Shown here: positions 33,156 through 45,486 of the stretch, one piece after another
How positions within the stretch are numbered: position 1 is the first letter of the stretch
Layout: every line of letters starts with the position of its first letter
Translations under genes and position numbers: made by a program
Assembly: GCA_037042185.1 (NCBI GenBank)
Contig: JAXQJY010000027.1
Coordinates: 930,001 to 994,000 of the forward strand
DNA: 64,000 nt
Reading direction: 5' to 3'
Source of the DNA: Sordariomycetes sp. S80-01Y
Taxonomy: Eukaryota; Ascomycota; Sordariomycetes
Notes under the pieces: model-generated
The model's input: the letters and a program-made list of their open reading frames with translations, nothing else
Databases searched by the model: none
Told to the model about the DNA's origin: nothing

Positions 33156-33919
33156 TCAAAGCTTAGAAGCCAGGAAGGCGGCAGCCTCGGGCGCATCGGA
33201 CCCGTAGCTAAGGTGAGGAGCCAGAACAGCTCCAGCCAAGTTGCCGTCGCAGACAGTGTCGCGGACAAGGCCGCCGCAGAAGACCTTGTACCTGTCGCGA
33301 GGGAAGTTGGGGATCTGGCCACCGTCCTTGCGGAATTGGGTGTCACCAAAGCAGACGGCACCCTTGATCTTGTCCTTGATCTCATCTTCGATATCCTCAA
33401 CACCGCGGTGAACGACGGCTGCTCCTTGACTAAGTTGAGAGCGTTAGTTTAGGGCCATCCAATTTAGGGCAAGTGGTAGAATTACCTGTAGCCAGACACA
33501 ACGATGTCGGCGTTGGGGCACTTGGTGTGAGCCAAACGAAGCATAGACTTCATCTCGTTCTCAGACTTCAGATCAGTACCTCCAGGGAGGTAGTTGGGAG
33601 CCAAATCAGCATCGTAGTTGACACCCTGGATGGTCAAGTCGCGGCCACCCAGGCGGCGTTCCAGCTCGCGGCCCAGGCCAGGGCCGATGATAGTGCCCAT
33701 GTTACCGATCTCGGTCGAACCACGAGCAAAGATGAGCACAACATCGCCGCAACTCAGTCCTCGAGTAAGGCCGTTCTCTGTCGAGGGGAGAATCTGGCGA
33801 GCGACGAACTCCGGGTTCGCAGTGATGTCCTCTGTAGTGACGATGGGCGCCGGAACGGCGACGGCAGCTGGAGCAGCGATGGCGGCAGAGGCCAAGGCGA
33901 GGATTGAAAAGAAGTGCAT
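33156..33919 (-). CDS. Cutinase
   Basis: Model: complement(join(33156..33429,33486..33919)), 235 aa. It is a secreted serine esterase that cleaves plant cutin and related polyesters. A signal peptide (MHFFSILALASAAIAAPA) and a propeptide-like stretch precede the core. The cutinase block CGDVVLIFARGSTEIGNMG is followed by the nucleophile GYSQGA (Ser145), Asp202 in RDTVC and His217 in LAPHLSYG, spacing close to Fusarium cutinase. The 56-nt intron (GTAATT, ACTAAC, ACTTAG) falls inside the codon of the catalytic serine (AG|T). Cysteines C171, C196 and C205 plus those in the N-terminal part fit disulfides. A minus-strand TATAAAG lies about 140 bp upstream. Confidence 0.93.
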
Positions 33920-34057
33920 GATGACTTTTAAGTAGGCGAAGAAGAAGACGAGATGAGTACGAAGACCTGAGGGCTGATGCTGAAGAAGCTGGAAGAGTTG
34001 CGAAGGCTGGCTGGCTGCTGCTGAGCTTCTCATCTCAAAGGCCGGAAGCATTCACCT

Positions 34058-34064
34058 CTTTATA
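34058..34064 (-). promoter_or_regulatory. TATA box candidate of the cutinase gene
   Basis: TATAAAG on the minus strand, about 140 bp upstream of the cutinase ATG. Confidence 0.45.
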
Positions 34065-36099
34065 CTTTTCTTCTTGCATCTTATTCTGAATGTATGCCAC
34101 CTGGAGAATCTTACTTTCCAACTGTTGACACTCATTACTTTTGGGTACCATGCCTAGTTTGGGTCATGAAAGCGAAAGCCCACCCAGTACCCCATCTCTC
34201 AAACTCCCAAGACGCAGCACTCCACGATGCCTCGCTGTACACGTACTTGGTCGAAAGCCAAGATCCTGCACGCGACTGACTACGTACAGCGCGCCAGTAC
34301 TAAAAGAGATCGAGTAGCGAAGTAGATTGTGGGGAAACCTCCGAAGATGCAAAGCCAAGACCAGGAGCCGAGGCAAGAATGCCGTTGCCAGCTGTAACGC
34401 AACTCGAAACGGTATCATGTTGAGAACTCAATCTTCTGCCCCTGGCCTGATGATTTCCGAGGGGTCGATCAAACGGGGCTATACTTCACCAAGAAAGGAT
34501 TCTAGACTTCTCGAAGAAATGCGCTTTTCCGAAAAGGGGTTTGAGTTGCGAATAGCTTCGGGGGGCGATCATCCGAGCGCAGAGCGGAAACGCGGGGAGA
34601 AACGTGGGTGTGGGGGAGGCCGTAGCCCGGGGTCTGCACAAGTTGGAGCTCCGCCAGTAAGAGCCGACAGGATCATGCGTCTAAGAGACAAATAGGACAG
34701 TCCCTACGGAATGGATCTGTGGTTACGAATCATTGTTGCATTCGGCTGGGAACGGGCTGATGGGCGGCCGCCATGCCATATGCTTTCTAGTACACAGGTG
34801 TGGGCCATTCACAGCAACTGCCTCACTTATTTGGCGTAGATTCAAGAAGGTTAGATTCTTTCAACTATGTTAAGACTGACATGGGACGGGGTAATCTCAA
34901 CGGGTCGGCGTTAGGGGGGCTTGGATGTCTTTGAGGAAGCCACGTCCGCTTCTCTATCCGTGACAGCCTATCAGCACCCCAGAGCCGAAGCTTAGCTGTG
35001 CGGGGTTTCCATTGTGACATCTATCTATGAAACTGATTCAATACTCTGAAAGCCGAGGCATGTCTAGTAAGGTGCCGAGTCACGCATCTGAGTGCTCTGA
35101 TGCAGTTCGAAGAAGCATGTAACGGCAATGAACCGAACGAGGGCGAGGACACCCTCGACGCTGCGCAAAGACTGATCGGGACTTTGACTGTTTCGAAATT
35201 TCCTAATCATACCGAGCTTTGTGAGCTCTTTCAAGCAGAGTTCCGAGGTTTTCTAGTGTGAGACTACCGAACTCTTCGTCAGCAGAGGGTACGGTAAGAA
35301 TACCGCAAAGACTCTTCCTCTAAGCATGAGAGCTGCTGGTCTCTCCAAGGAGTTCCAGTTCAGGCAGTTCTCAAATTGAACTCCTGATTGCTCAACTCAT
35401 ACTCTTCTAAGTCGCACTCGACGCCAAACGGCGAATCATTTCATAGTCGTCGTGTCTCAAGAGCGGCCTTCTACTCGACGACAAAGTTGCGCCTGCCTCG
35501 AAAAGCTCCTCGTAACGTCAGCTTGAATTTACCGAAGCTCTCCAAAGATACGCATAAATATTCTTTTCCGCTGCGTCGGCAGAGATACGGGACAGGTTCA
35601 CTCAGACGCCTCCATGTGGCTCTGGGAGTGCCAGCGTACCTCGAATCCAGGCCCCATACGCGACAATGCTAGGGTTTTACTTCACAAGGAAAACTCCTTC
35701 TCGATTCGGAAAAAGGAATCTCTCGCGTATTGAATTAATTAATCCTCACTTACTGTCCACAGTTACATAGTCCTCAAGACGGACGTCGTCACCACGTGTA
35801 CTCAGACCTCGCCCGACGCCGAGCTTTCGCCACATTGACCACGAATGCCTCTTCGGCTTTTCTCGACAATCCTAGGCACATTCTCGTAGCTTCTCGGGGC
35901 GCCTTATAGCCTCATCACTACTTGCCACTGGTCGTTTCCTTTCTATGGTAGAGCATTGCGAGATCGGGAAAAGCACCATCGAACTGCCGCTTTACATCCA
36001 GTAATTCCATCTACATCGACGTCCTCTTCTATTGCACGCACGGCCCAACGTCCCTTATCCCACATTGCACATGTATCATCTTCATCCATGTCTGGTCGC
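34065..36099. other. Gene-poor region right of the cutinase gene
   Basis: About 2 kb with no supported gene. Between about 35340 and 35690 the minus strand shows short coding-like runs in changing frames (for example ECDLEEYELSNQEFNL) broken by stops; this may be gene debris but I cannot name a family. Confidence 0.35.
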
Positions 36100-36103
36100 A
36101 CCC

Positions 36104-36780
36104 TCAACCCCTCAACACATTTACCTTAGATAATTTGGGCAACCAAGCACCCACAGGAGAGGATAGCGGCATCCCTCGTTTTCTTACACTTCGATCATTC
36201 GCCAGTCTACGGGCGACGAAGGTCTGGCTCATGCTGGTTAAATCCGACGAGGTGAAGCCAGAGGGGTCTGAATGAGCCAGTAGAGAGAAGTCTTGCAGAT
36301 CCAGGGGCGGAGGTAGCCAGGGCGTGTCAAAGAGGTAGATGAGCGCAGTGGATATATCATGCGCCATACGCAGCCGAAACCAAAGAGGCCAGCATGTAAT
36401 TCTCGGTGAGAGTACCTGTGCTTTCCGAATAGGCTTTCCTGAATAGTGTGCGAATGATCAATGTTGACAATCTCTCGGAGCCGCAGGGCAAACTTCCGTA
36501 GACTATGACCCACGATGCTATAGCACTGTGTGGCATTGTGAGACGAAGCCTGCGTGATTCTAGACCAAATTGAGAATTTGTTACTATGTCTGATGCGAAT
36601 TTTTGTAAGCATTCAGAATCCACAGTCTTTCGGTCATTCTAAGTTCCGCGGCAACAAGGGATTCGGCAAAGACGCTACCAAGAGAGCTAGAATTCGTATC
36701 AAGGACAGCTTCCCATTATTTTCCCTTTGACCATAACACTCGCTGCTGAAATTTGAAGATTGTCAAGGTCTGGTGGACTG
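36104..36780 (-). pseudogene. Remains of a host gene (possibly DUF7580-like)
   Basis: Protein-like sequence continues along the minus strand but jumps between frames. From the 5' side I read WEAVLDTNSSSLGSVFAES (about 36720-36660), then CYSIVGHSLRKFALRLREI (about 36520-36465), then DISTALIYLFDTPWLPPP (about 36358-36305) and DLQDFSLLAHSDPSGFTS. No intron with good splice signals joins them. The STALIYLFDTPWL block resembles the ALAVLYLHDTPWL segment of fungal DUF7580 proteins, some of which act with NLR or prion-like systems, so I suggest a decayed member. The identification is weak. Confidence 0.3.
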
Positions 36781-37017
36781 AGGCTCGAGGGACTAAATCT
36801 TCTGAGAGGCTCAATTTAAACAATCCAAGTTACGGAGGGTTTCGTTGGTTCGTCCTCCTTGCACGAGAACCTGGGCATTCTTTGGCGATGCGAGTATTAT
36901 CCCACAACGATCCGGGCTGGCTACTAACCGTCTTGGCCTAGTTCAATCGCAGCTTATGGTGACAGAGCTTATTCTAAGAAGGGCGTCAAACCGCGTGATC
37001 ATGGCATTATTCATGAC

Positions 37018-37600
37018 ATGTGCTGCGAGGCCCAGCCATTGGCGCATGAGCCTACGTTGGGCTTCCCGCCGGTTCGAGCAGATATGTACGACGTGACGGA
37101 TATCTTAACAGATGCATCGAGGATCAGATACGCCAAGATATACAAATTGGAACACAACCTTCCAATAGCTTTTATTGGGGAAGTCGTTCCGGATGATCTT
37201 TAGACCGCGAAGGACCGGGTGTTGTCGGCATGTGATGGAGATGTGAGCGGACGTGTTGGCTCTAGTAAAGAAATCCAAGAAGCCCACAAGTCCAGGAAAC
37301 ACTCTACCAAAGACAAGAAGTCCCTAGAGAGGCTCAAGAAGACATGAATAAAGGAAGCCTAGTTGACAAGCTCTTCGGTCCGAGATGTGACTTTACAACG
37401 ATTACTTATGACTACGCCTGATTAGCCCAAGCCTTTAAAGTACGTAGCTCATGTTGTTATTATTACACCTTCATGGAACCCTTGGAATTGTTCCAACATG
37501 CTGAAAACACGTTTAAAGCCCTATTGCAGCAGACGGAGAGCTATACTGGAAGGAAATCAAGACGACAGTCGAACTACTAGGCAACAGCCTTCGCAACGTG
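37018..37600 (+). other. Coding-like fragments of unknown origin
   Basis: A 61-codon open run (YDVTDILTDASRIRYAKIYK...) is followed after stops by KSLERLKK and, further on, LFGPRCDFTTITYDYA and ESYTGRKSRRQSNY. These look less random than the surroundings but do not form a gene. They may belong with the decayed gene next to them. Confidence 0.15.
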
Positions 37601-40600
37601 CCAAATGCATGTCATTGTTTAGTCTTTGGACGGGAACACCTTTCCCACAGCGCTCATCTCTTGCGTTCTAAACAATGAAGAGCTCGGTCAAGATTTGGGG
37701 ATAAGATAGTGATGGAAAAGTATACTGTACCACAGTCCCGGTGAGAAATCTGTTCCCCGTGCAACGAGAGTAGCTAGTAGAAGTATGAACAGTAGTATTC
37801 CTATGAATCTACGACGAGAAGCTTGATGATTACACCGGCTTGTGTAACTCTTGAAGGGCTTACGTGGCTTTGAACAAGGGGCTCGAACTCCTTTCTGATG
37901 TTAGTCCAGACGATTAGCAGCGTCGACTTCTTGGATGAGATCTAGGGCTTTCTCGCAAACTATCAACGAAAACATAGTTTTTAGTAACCTTCGCGAGTCA
38001 ACATTCCACGCCATGAGGTCGTTCCCCTTCTGCGACCCTCGCCTTTATCCACCACACCTCCTTTCCGTTGCCTCGGCCAGCCCGAGCCCACTAAACATCC
38101 TCTCGTCCCGATCCAGGACATCCTCGGCTCTTCACAGCACCAGCAGTTCTGCTCTCACCTTGATGGCAAGACCAAAGCGGTAATCGTCTTCGCCTTCAGA
38201 CCCGCCTGTACCATCAAGCCAAAGCAAAACCACTGAAGCATCACGCCACAGCCTTCCAAGGACAGCTGAAAAGCTCCCTCCAAAGTTCTAACCAGGCTTC
38301 TCCTACCCATCATTCTAACCATTTCCGGCGTTCAGACGCTCCGTCCCCGGCCCTCACCGAAGCCATCCGCGCCCCAGGACCCTCCCTCAAAAGGACCATG
38401 CCCGTCCTGTCCCCCTACACCCACGCCCCCCTGACTCGCCTGCCGAGCATCTCCCCTCCGATTGGTAAGTCCCTCCTCGCGCCGGCAGAAAGCAGAATAA
38501 AGGCCAAGTGGAGGTGGCAGAGCAAGGGAACGGCTCGCACACGCGTCGACGGAGCATAGCGTCATCCGCATTCCAGTGTGCCCTCGCACACTAGCCGAGC
38601 AGGCGCGCGCCGCGGGCGCCAAACTTTCAGCTCGCTCTACCGGCTGGACCGTGAAGGGCTGCTTCTGGATGGAGACGTGGCAGAGAAAGGTCCCCTCGGT
38701 CCGTTCCCTGGGTACGTCTCGAGCGGCGCGCGGCCTCGTTGCCCGTTTGCGGCGTGCTCTGGCGACACGGGCCACGACGGATGCGGCGACGCCGGTCGAG
38801 ACTTTTTTCCTCTAGGTCGACACAGACGATGTATTTTGGCTCTAATTGTTTCCTCTGGCATGCGACGGGAAAGATGCGATGGCACGGACTGGTTTTCCAG
38901 CTGAGTGGACGACTCCCTGCTGGGCGAATTCAGGGGCTAACAGACCGACGACAGCACCACATGAATTCTTGAATCACACAAAATTGATTTCGCTCTAAAC
39001 GGCACATGCCGAACTCTCAGAAGATGCAAATGCAATTCTGGCTTCCCAGCTATCCGTCCCGAAGCCATCGCAAAGTCAAATAGCCCCGGCGCCATGCCAA
39101 ACCCTCCCAGCCAGACGTCAAAGAAAAGAAGCCACTAAACTCACCAACACGCCCCCGGGAGTACCCCAGATTCAATTTCCCCGAACACGATCCCAAGCGA
39201 GACATTGAATATTCCAGAAAGCATCCCAAGGTCTCAGATCAATGTTGGGTACGTGCTCCTCGCGTTCCGATCCAGATATTGCATGTCTCACAGGGCCGTG
39301 AACGCCCCTTTCCCAAAGCCGGGCCCCGTCGATCCATCGCACGGCTGCCAGAGCCACGAGCCAGGTTTGCCGCCCCCTTCGTGCCCCTCCCACCATCACG
39401 GACCCCTCTCAGCTGGGCTTCCCTCCCACGCACGCCCTGCGCGGCAAAGCAGAGTTTCGCGGCGCCAGTGGGCAGGGAGGAAAGCCACTGGTGGTCCGGG
39501 ACAGCACGAGAGACGCATGCAAGGTACTGAACTCTCCCGCTGGCGGCCTTGCATGGCCCATCTGCTTTGCCACCAGGCTGGTCGCCCCCGTGCCCAGATC
39601 GTGGTGGATGAGATGACGACCAAGATTGGAGGGGTAGTCGGAGCCCAGGGCTGGCGTCGGATGGGCAGCCCTGACCCAATGTACACTTAGATTGCCAAGG
39701 CTGTCCTCATCGAGTCCCATCACACTGCGCACACTTTTAGTCTGTCAGCCACAGTTGCAAGACGACTTGCCCCAAAATCGTAGAAGTGATCACGAGGCAC
39801 ACTTGTCGAGCTCTGACGCCGCTGAGCGGCTAACCATCAGAGAGAATGGGAACAGACAGACCTTGGCCGCCCCTCCTCCAAGCCAGCAGGACCAACAGCC
39901 TCTCCCTCACATGTGCCCCTCGATGTTGGTGGAATACCGTCGGAGTTGGCAGTGGTAAGGGCTCCAGCATGGTCTGACAGCCATGGAAACCCACACACAC
40001 ACACTGCTTTACAAGCGAACGCGGACACTCTACGCGCAGCACGCAGCCAGGAGTTCACCGCAAAAGCAACTGCATATCGCTCACATTGGCTCGTCATCAT
40101 CTGACCACGACACCACTGTCCTTCTCCCTTGAAGCCCCCTCGCACCTCGCACTACTTACTTTACCCACCACATGCCACCGTCAATGCAGCGCTGCATCGC
40201 ACCGAGTCCCGATCAGGAGGCGATACAACGCCAAATGCCCCCCTAAATCTCTCCCCGCTAAGGGGGCCAAGGGGAGGAGGGGCCCAGCTAGCACCACGCT
40301 CGCCGACAAGGACAGGGCCCTCTCTGCTCCTCTCGCTCCCATCCCGGTCCCACGTTTTGATTCGCCTCGCATCCTCCCACGCGGCGTCGAAAATTCGCAT
40401 CAATGCTCCGCCTGCCATGAACAGGAACAGCTCGCGCGCGCCACCCCTCCTCCCCGCCGGGACTACGGTGCTCGCCCCGTCCCACGACGACCCGTCGCGG
40501 TACGAGAGGAGAGAGAACTAAATACCTTAGCTCACTGCTTCCCACAGCCGCTGAGGCTCGCGAGGTGATGGACCTTTTGGTAGCTCGTCCTTCCCCTTTC

Positions 40601-41545
40601 GCAGGCGGGGTCTGTCTGTGCAGTCGGGCATCCTGACCGACTTGCCATCCGTAGCTCTCCATTGAGGGAAATTGTGCCAGACGTAACCGTGTCGTGCTCC
40701 CCTTCCCCTGAAAGGCGGTGACCTAGGTCGCAGAAGAGGGGGAGGGGCACATTAGTCCCCGATGCGAGATGATGACCTTGACGGTCGCATTGTGGCCGAC
40801 CCTGGTGGAGCGACGCACCCAGATACACGGACACGAGCGTGGCACAGGCCGGTACAAGAAGAAGAGAGAGTGGGGGAGGGAGCAAAGTGAACAGAGGTAG
40901 ATTAACGCCCTCGCGAGCAGAGTATGTATTCCATCTGGGAAACTAGCATCGCCCATTCCGTGCTCTCTCCAAATCATGAAAGGACCCAAACAAGTCGGAA
41001 ACTCAGACCACCCCGTACATTTGACCCCCCAGATACACAAAATGCTGCCCTTTGGGAGCTACATGCTCCTCTGTCTGTCGTAATAGATGGAAAAGACCGC
41101 TGAAAAATGGTATGAAGCCGTGAGGCTGACCGTCTTTTTTTGCTTTCAACACATAAACAAGGAAGGCATCGGAATTAGACATCGCAGAAGGCCGCCTCAA
41201 CCTTTGAACCAAGGGCTAGCTAGCCCCAGGAGACAGATAAGTCAAGGCGCCGTGAGAAAGCCAATTTGGACCAAGAAAGGAAACGCAAACCAAAGTCCAA
41301 CGCAATCGTGAAAGTTTCTGTTCGTTGCCAAACGGGCGCTCTAGACCATCGTTGACCCTGTATACCCGACCCTTTTTTTCCCTCCTGGTACGCCGAGATC
41401 CATCGTGCATAAAAGTCGTGGTGTGCTTTGTCGATACACACGGATAGATGTCGTTCGATTTCGAGACGCCGAGGGCCCTGCTCGCGTCTTCGTTCGGCTC
41501 GCTGTCCGGCAGCGTCGAGCCTCTTAAGCCAGTCCGACTGTTCTC
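37601..41545. other. Gene-poor region before the Zn(II)2Cys6 gene
   Basis: About 3.9 kb. The left part is of ordinary GC without long frames; from about 38300 it becomes GC-rich and open in several frames at once, which is composition rather than coding. Proline/arginine-rich translations on both strands argue against real genes. The right end is the 3' flank of the regulator gene. Confidence 0.4.
39992..40004. repeat. (CA)n microsatellite
   Basis: A run of six CA units within otherwise mixed sequence. Confidence 0.7.
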
Positions 41546-43104
41546 CTACTGGGGTGGCTTGGTGTCCTTGGGCCTGTTGTTCAGCTTGGCCAGCATGCCC
41601 TCGTCAATCTTGCTGTTGTTGCTGTCCATCAAGTTGCTGAGGCTCATGACCGACTGCTTTCCCTGCTGCTGCTGCGGTCTTCCCGCCTGTTGCGCCGGCT
41701 GCTGCGTCGGCGTCTGGCTGGCAGGCTGGCCTTGGTGGGCGGGCGTCGAACCACCGCTCGGCACGCGCTGAACGGGAGATCGTCCGTCTTGTCCAGGCTG
41801 AGGCTGGTTCGGAGTAGCGAGCTGGGGCAGGGTCGGGTTTCTCGGGCTCTGGCGCGAAGAGAAGGGCGGAAGACCCAGACCACCGGGACTGCTCCTGCTC
41901 GAGAACTCGGCCGGGGATCGCCTTCTAGGCTCCTCCTCGGTCGCACCCACCCTGGGCGGGGGCAATCGGTAGCTCTCTTCTTGGTCTTCCGAAGACCTGC
42001 GACGTCGCCTACCGGTCTGCGACCCCTCCTCGGTCCTCGTTGCCGAAGTGTACGAGTATGAAGACTCAGCGGGTGACTGGGCAGGCGGGCCTTGGTGCGC
42101 ATGCACTCCCTGGGGCGGGTGGCCCGGGGGAGCCTGATGATGCGGTGGTGGACCTTGAGGTGGATGTTGGTAGTAGGGCCCCGGAGGAGGCTGCTGCTGC
42201 TGTTGCTGGGGAGCACCCGGTGGGTAAGGGTGTGCTTGCGGCGCGAGCGGCTGGCCGTAGGCGCCATAGAGAGGAGTTCCCGGGGGCACACCGCCAGGGA
42301 CAGCAGATACAGGGATGAAAGCCGTCGAGCTGGACGAGGACACGGGTTGGAATACGCATTCCTGGTTCATCCTCGCACAGTTCTGGCACTTGCCTCCAGG
42401 AGCACTCTGATAGCCGCTGCAGCGGATCTAGACGAGATTAACACAAGGGGGCGGTTAGCCGGGGAATCGGGACAGCTTACCTTGCGCTTGCGGCAATACT
42501 TGCAAGCAATCGACGTCCTCTGACGGGGAGCAGCCTGCGCCATCTGAGGTCCTCCTTGCTGGGCGTACTCGGGGGGGTAAGCCCCTTGCGGCGGGGGATA
42601 AGGGTACGCATTGGGGTGTCCAGGTGGCGGCTGAGGTTGCTGTCGATAGTAGTAGGGATCCGGATGCTGGTACTGGGGGTCCTGCGGCTGAGGGTAGGCT
42701 GGGGGTGGGCCTCTGCCGGGACCGTAGTGCTCAGGGGTGCGGTAACCTCCAGAGCGAGGATCAGACTGCTGAAGAGGAGGTAGGTAACCTCCTGGACCCT
42801 GCTGCTGGCCCGGTGGAGGCGGGTAGCCATTCGTCGCGCTGGGCGAGCCAGCGTAGCGAGGGTCAGTCGGATAGGCATGGCCTTGCCCGTGGGGCGGAGG
42901 GCCGTAGCCCGGAGCCCTGGGGTCGTGCATAGAGGGAAGAGAAACCGAGGCAGCCATGCTGGATCGGGGGTCGTCTGAAGGGCGGTTTTCACCGGGCGGA
43001 GGCGGATACTGCGAGTGGTGCTGAGCGCCTTGCGGATGCTGCTGATGATAGCGGTCCTCCTGGCTCTGCTGGCGGTAGTCCTGCCTGTAGCGGTCGTCGG
43101 CCAT
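41546..43104 (-). CDS. Zn(II)2Cys6 transcription factor, P/Q-rich
   Basis: Model: complement(join(41546..42427,42481..43104)), 501 aa. A binuclear zinc cluster with spacing CX2CX6CX10CX2CX6C is formed by Cys201, 204, 211, 222, 225 and 232 (ACKYCRKRK-IRCSGYQSAPGG-KCQNCARMNQEC). The 53-nt intron (GTAAGC, branch TTAAT, CGTCTAG) lies inside the cluster, so neither half is functional alone. About 200 residues of Pro/Gln/Tyr/Gly-rich sequence precede the finger, and a disordered region with a basic patch (TGRRRRRSS) follows. The C-terminal SVMSLSNLMDSNNSKIDEGM looks conserved. The usual fungal-specific middle homology domain is absent. Nuclear regulator of unknown target. Confidence 0.88.
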
Positions 43105-44824
43105 GCTACGTCAGCCTGGAGCGGCTAGATTTGGCAAGCAGCCAAAGTTGGACGAGTGATCGGCCTCGCAGATATGCAGCCGCCGAAATGCAGGCGTCGT
43201 TCTGGCAAAGAGTTAGAAGATGCGGGTTGGTCTCCCAATGGGACGGTGTGGGCTGCAAGAGACTGCGGCGAGGACGAGAAAAGAGCTCGTAATCCCCCAA
43301 CTAGAGGAGCCAAGACGATGAAGAAGAGTCAGGGGCAGAGATGAGGTGGTATCGGAGGTCCCAACTGGGATAATAAAGGGGGGAGAGAGGGCAGAGTCAG
43401 AAACATATGGCAGGAAGGACGTGGAAGGGTGGAAAAGAAGGAAGTTTAAAGTGTCTCGTGGCGGGGACAGCCGCGGAGAGTGGGAATGCAGACGACAGCG
43501 GATAGGCCGGTGTCAGGCCGCTCGCGAGCAAGCCTAAGACGCAGGACCCAAGCTGCTGGCCCCAACCCACAGTGAGACCACCAAGTCATGGCCGCCGTGT
43601 CACTAAGGCAAGGGCCCAGGCGAAGCCGAGATCAGCCAGATGCGCGATTGGGGGGGTGTGCCGGCTCGGGAGTCGATGCACACGGCGGGCAGAGGTCTGG
43701 GAAGACGTGCGCCCTTGAGAGGGGGTGAGGCCAAAAGGCAGCAGAATGCAGAGGGCAGAGGGCAGCCTGGTGAGTGAGTTCCCTTGGCAGGGAGAGGGTG
43801 TGCGGTAGACTTTCTCCCGAGACTGCACTGGAATGCTGATTGACTCGCCGACCGAGGCGCCATCGTCGTAGCCTTGCGTTCCCGTCCTCGTCAAGTCTGT
43901 CAAGGTGAGGGTCCGGGCGAGGCGACGGCGTGCCTGCCAGGTGATGCGACGTCGAGGCTGAAGCCGTCACTGGTCAGATTTGACTTTGGTGGCGTTGGCG
44001 GTTGCGGGACTTGGGTCCTCGAGCCCGCATCGAAACCACGACACAAGGCATTGTACTGCGTAGGGGCAAAATGCCACAGCTGCTTCCGTGACGGGAGCCG
44101 CACGCCTCGTCCTGCCCAGCGCTGGCCGGGATTTGGAGCCGTGGGCCCTTCGTCTTGGTTGCGGGTGGTGGCCTTCTCGTGACGCCCAAAACGTCCGCGC
44201 CGACTTGTCCCAGCGGCCGTTTGTTCCTCGAACCTTCTCCCCGGCTGCCCGTTGCGCCGCGCAAACTGACTTGCACAGTTCAGCGCCATCGACGCCGCTG
44301 CCGGTGATGCCAAAGAGCCCTCGCCATGCCATGCGCGGCGCTGCATTTCCCCATACTTCCCGGGATGGAGTGAGTGGCTTAGGAGCACACGCTCTGACGT
44401 CGTGACGTGGTGCAAAGGGTAGTGGGGGATTGTGCAAAAAGTGACGGGACCGAAAACTGTAATCAGAGAGCACGTACCTTTGAAATCCGAAGGGGAGGCG
44501 GCGAGTCTGAGGCAGTTCGGACTCGGAGAGTGCTGGAGGCTGACCGAGGCGGGAGCGGGAGCGCCGTGGTATTTGCGCAGTCGCTGGTGGGATGCGCGCG
44601 GTATGCTATGGTATGCTATGCTCTGGTCGCTCGTGCGTCTCAGACTCAGATCAGCGCAGCGCGTCCGGAAGAGGTCGAAGACTGCGCCCAGAGAACAGCA
44701 AACCGGAGAGGGTTGACGAGAGCAGGCGGTGGTGACCTGTGATGACGCCGGGAGGTGGTGGAGGATGGTGAAAAAGTCCTCCCTCGCGGTGGGAGTGAAG
44801 TTGAGGTGAGGTGAGCGCCGACAC

Positions 44825-44844
44825 GGTCAGGTCAGGTCAGGTCG
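44825..44844. repeat. GGTCA pentamer repeat
   Basis: Three GGTCA units and one GGTCG in tandem, close to related GGTGA units just upstream. Confidence 0.7.
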
Positions 44845-45107
44845 GGCAGCGGAGGCACAAGTACATCAACTTGGTTGCTCCAACTCCAACCTGTTGGGCC
44901 CTGGTCTTAAGTGGAGGCCAGATTTGTCGGGTCACAGCATCCACGCAACCTGTGACCAGTCAGTGACTGACGTCGGCAACCCTCTGGTGCTGGGCTGCTG
45001 CTGGGCTGCTGCTGGCCCGCACTTTTCAGCAGAGGCCCGGTGGGAGCGGGCACGGGCAAACACTGCAGTGCGCTGCGCTGCTAGCACAGACATGGGGCAT
45101 GCCTGTC

Positions 45108-45151
45108 GGGGGGGGGAGGGGGGGGCTTCGGGGGCTTCAAGGTGCTGGGGG
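45108..45151 (+). repeat. G-run cluster with quadruplex potential
   Basis: G9-A-G8-CTTC-G5-(12 nt)-G5. The first runs are long enough to give four G-tracts with short loops, so a G-quadruplex on the plus strand is possible. Another G9 run lies at 45238-45246. Confidence 0.6.
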
Positions 45152-45450
45152 AAGCGACATGCGCAGGACGGAGGAGATGGTACGTACCGGGCACCGGGCA
45201 GGGGGTTCAAGTTGGCTGCGGGGTGGGCCTGGCAGAAGGGGGGGGGTGACCCGATGCAAGCAGCGCAGCTCGACCCTCCACAGTGTGTGCAAACGCGACG
45301 CCACCAGCTGGATATGGGGAGCCACGCAGACAACCACGCAAATCCAAAAGACCTCGGGACCAGGAGGCGCACCGAGGTCGCGCACCCAATCAACGGCCCT
45401 AGACAGCAAAGCAAAGCACTGCTGGAGGGGGCCGCAGCTGCAGCTCTGCT

Positions 45451-45486
45451 GGGTCTGGGTCTGGGTCTGAGTCTGGGTCTGGGTCT
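45451..45486 (+). repeat. GGGTCT hexamer minisatellite
   Basis: Six tandem units, five GGGTCT and one GAGTCT. The GGG tracts with 3-nt loops also fit a quadruplex-forming motif. Confidence 0.85.

Noticed and set aside
39205-40568. Several 120-160-codon frames on both strands
   Set aside because: They mirror each other, are Pro/Arg-rich, and contain no conserved motif or splice structure.
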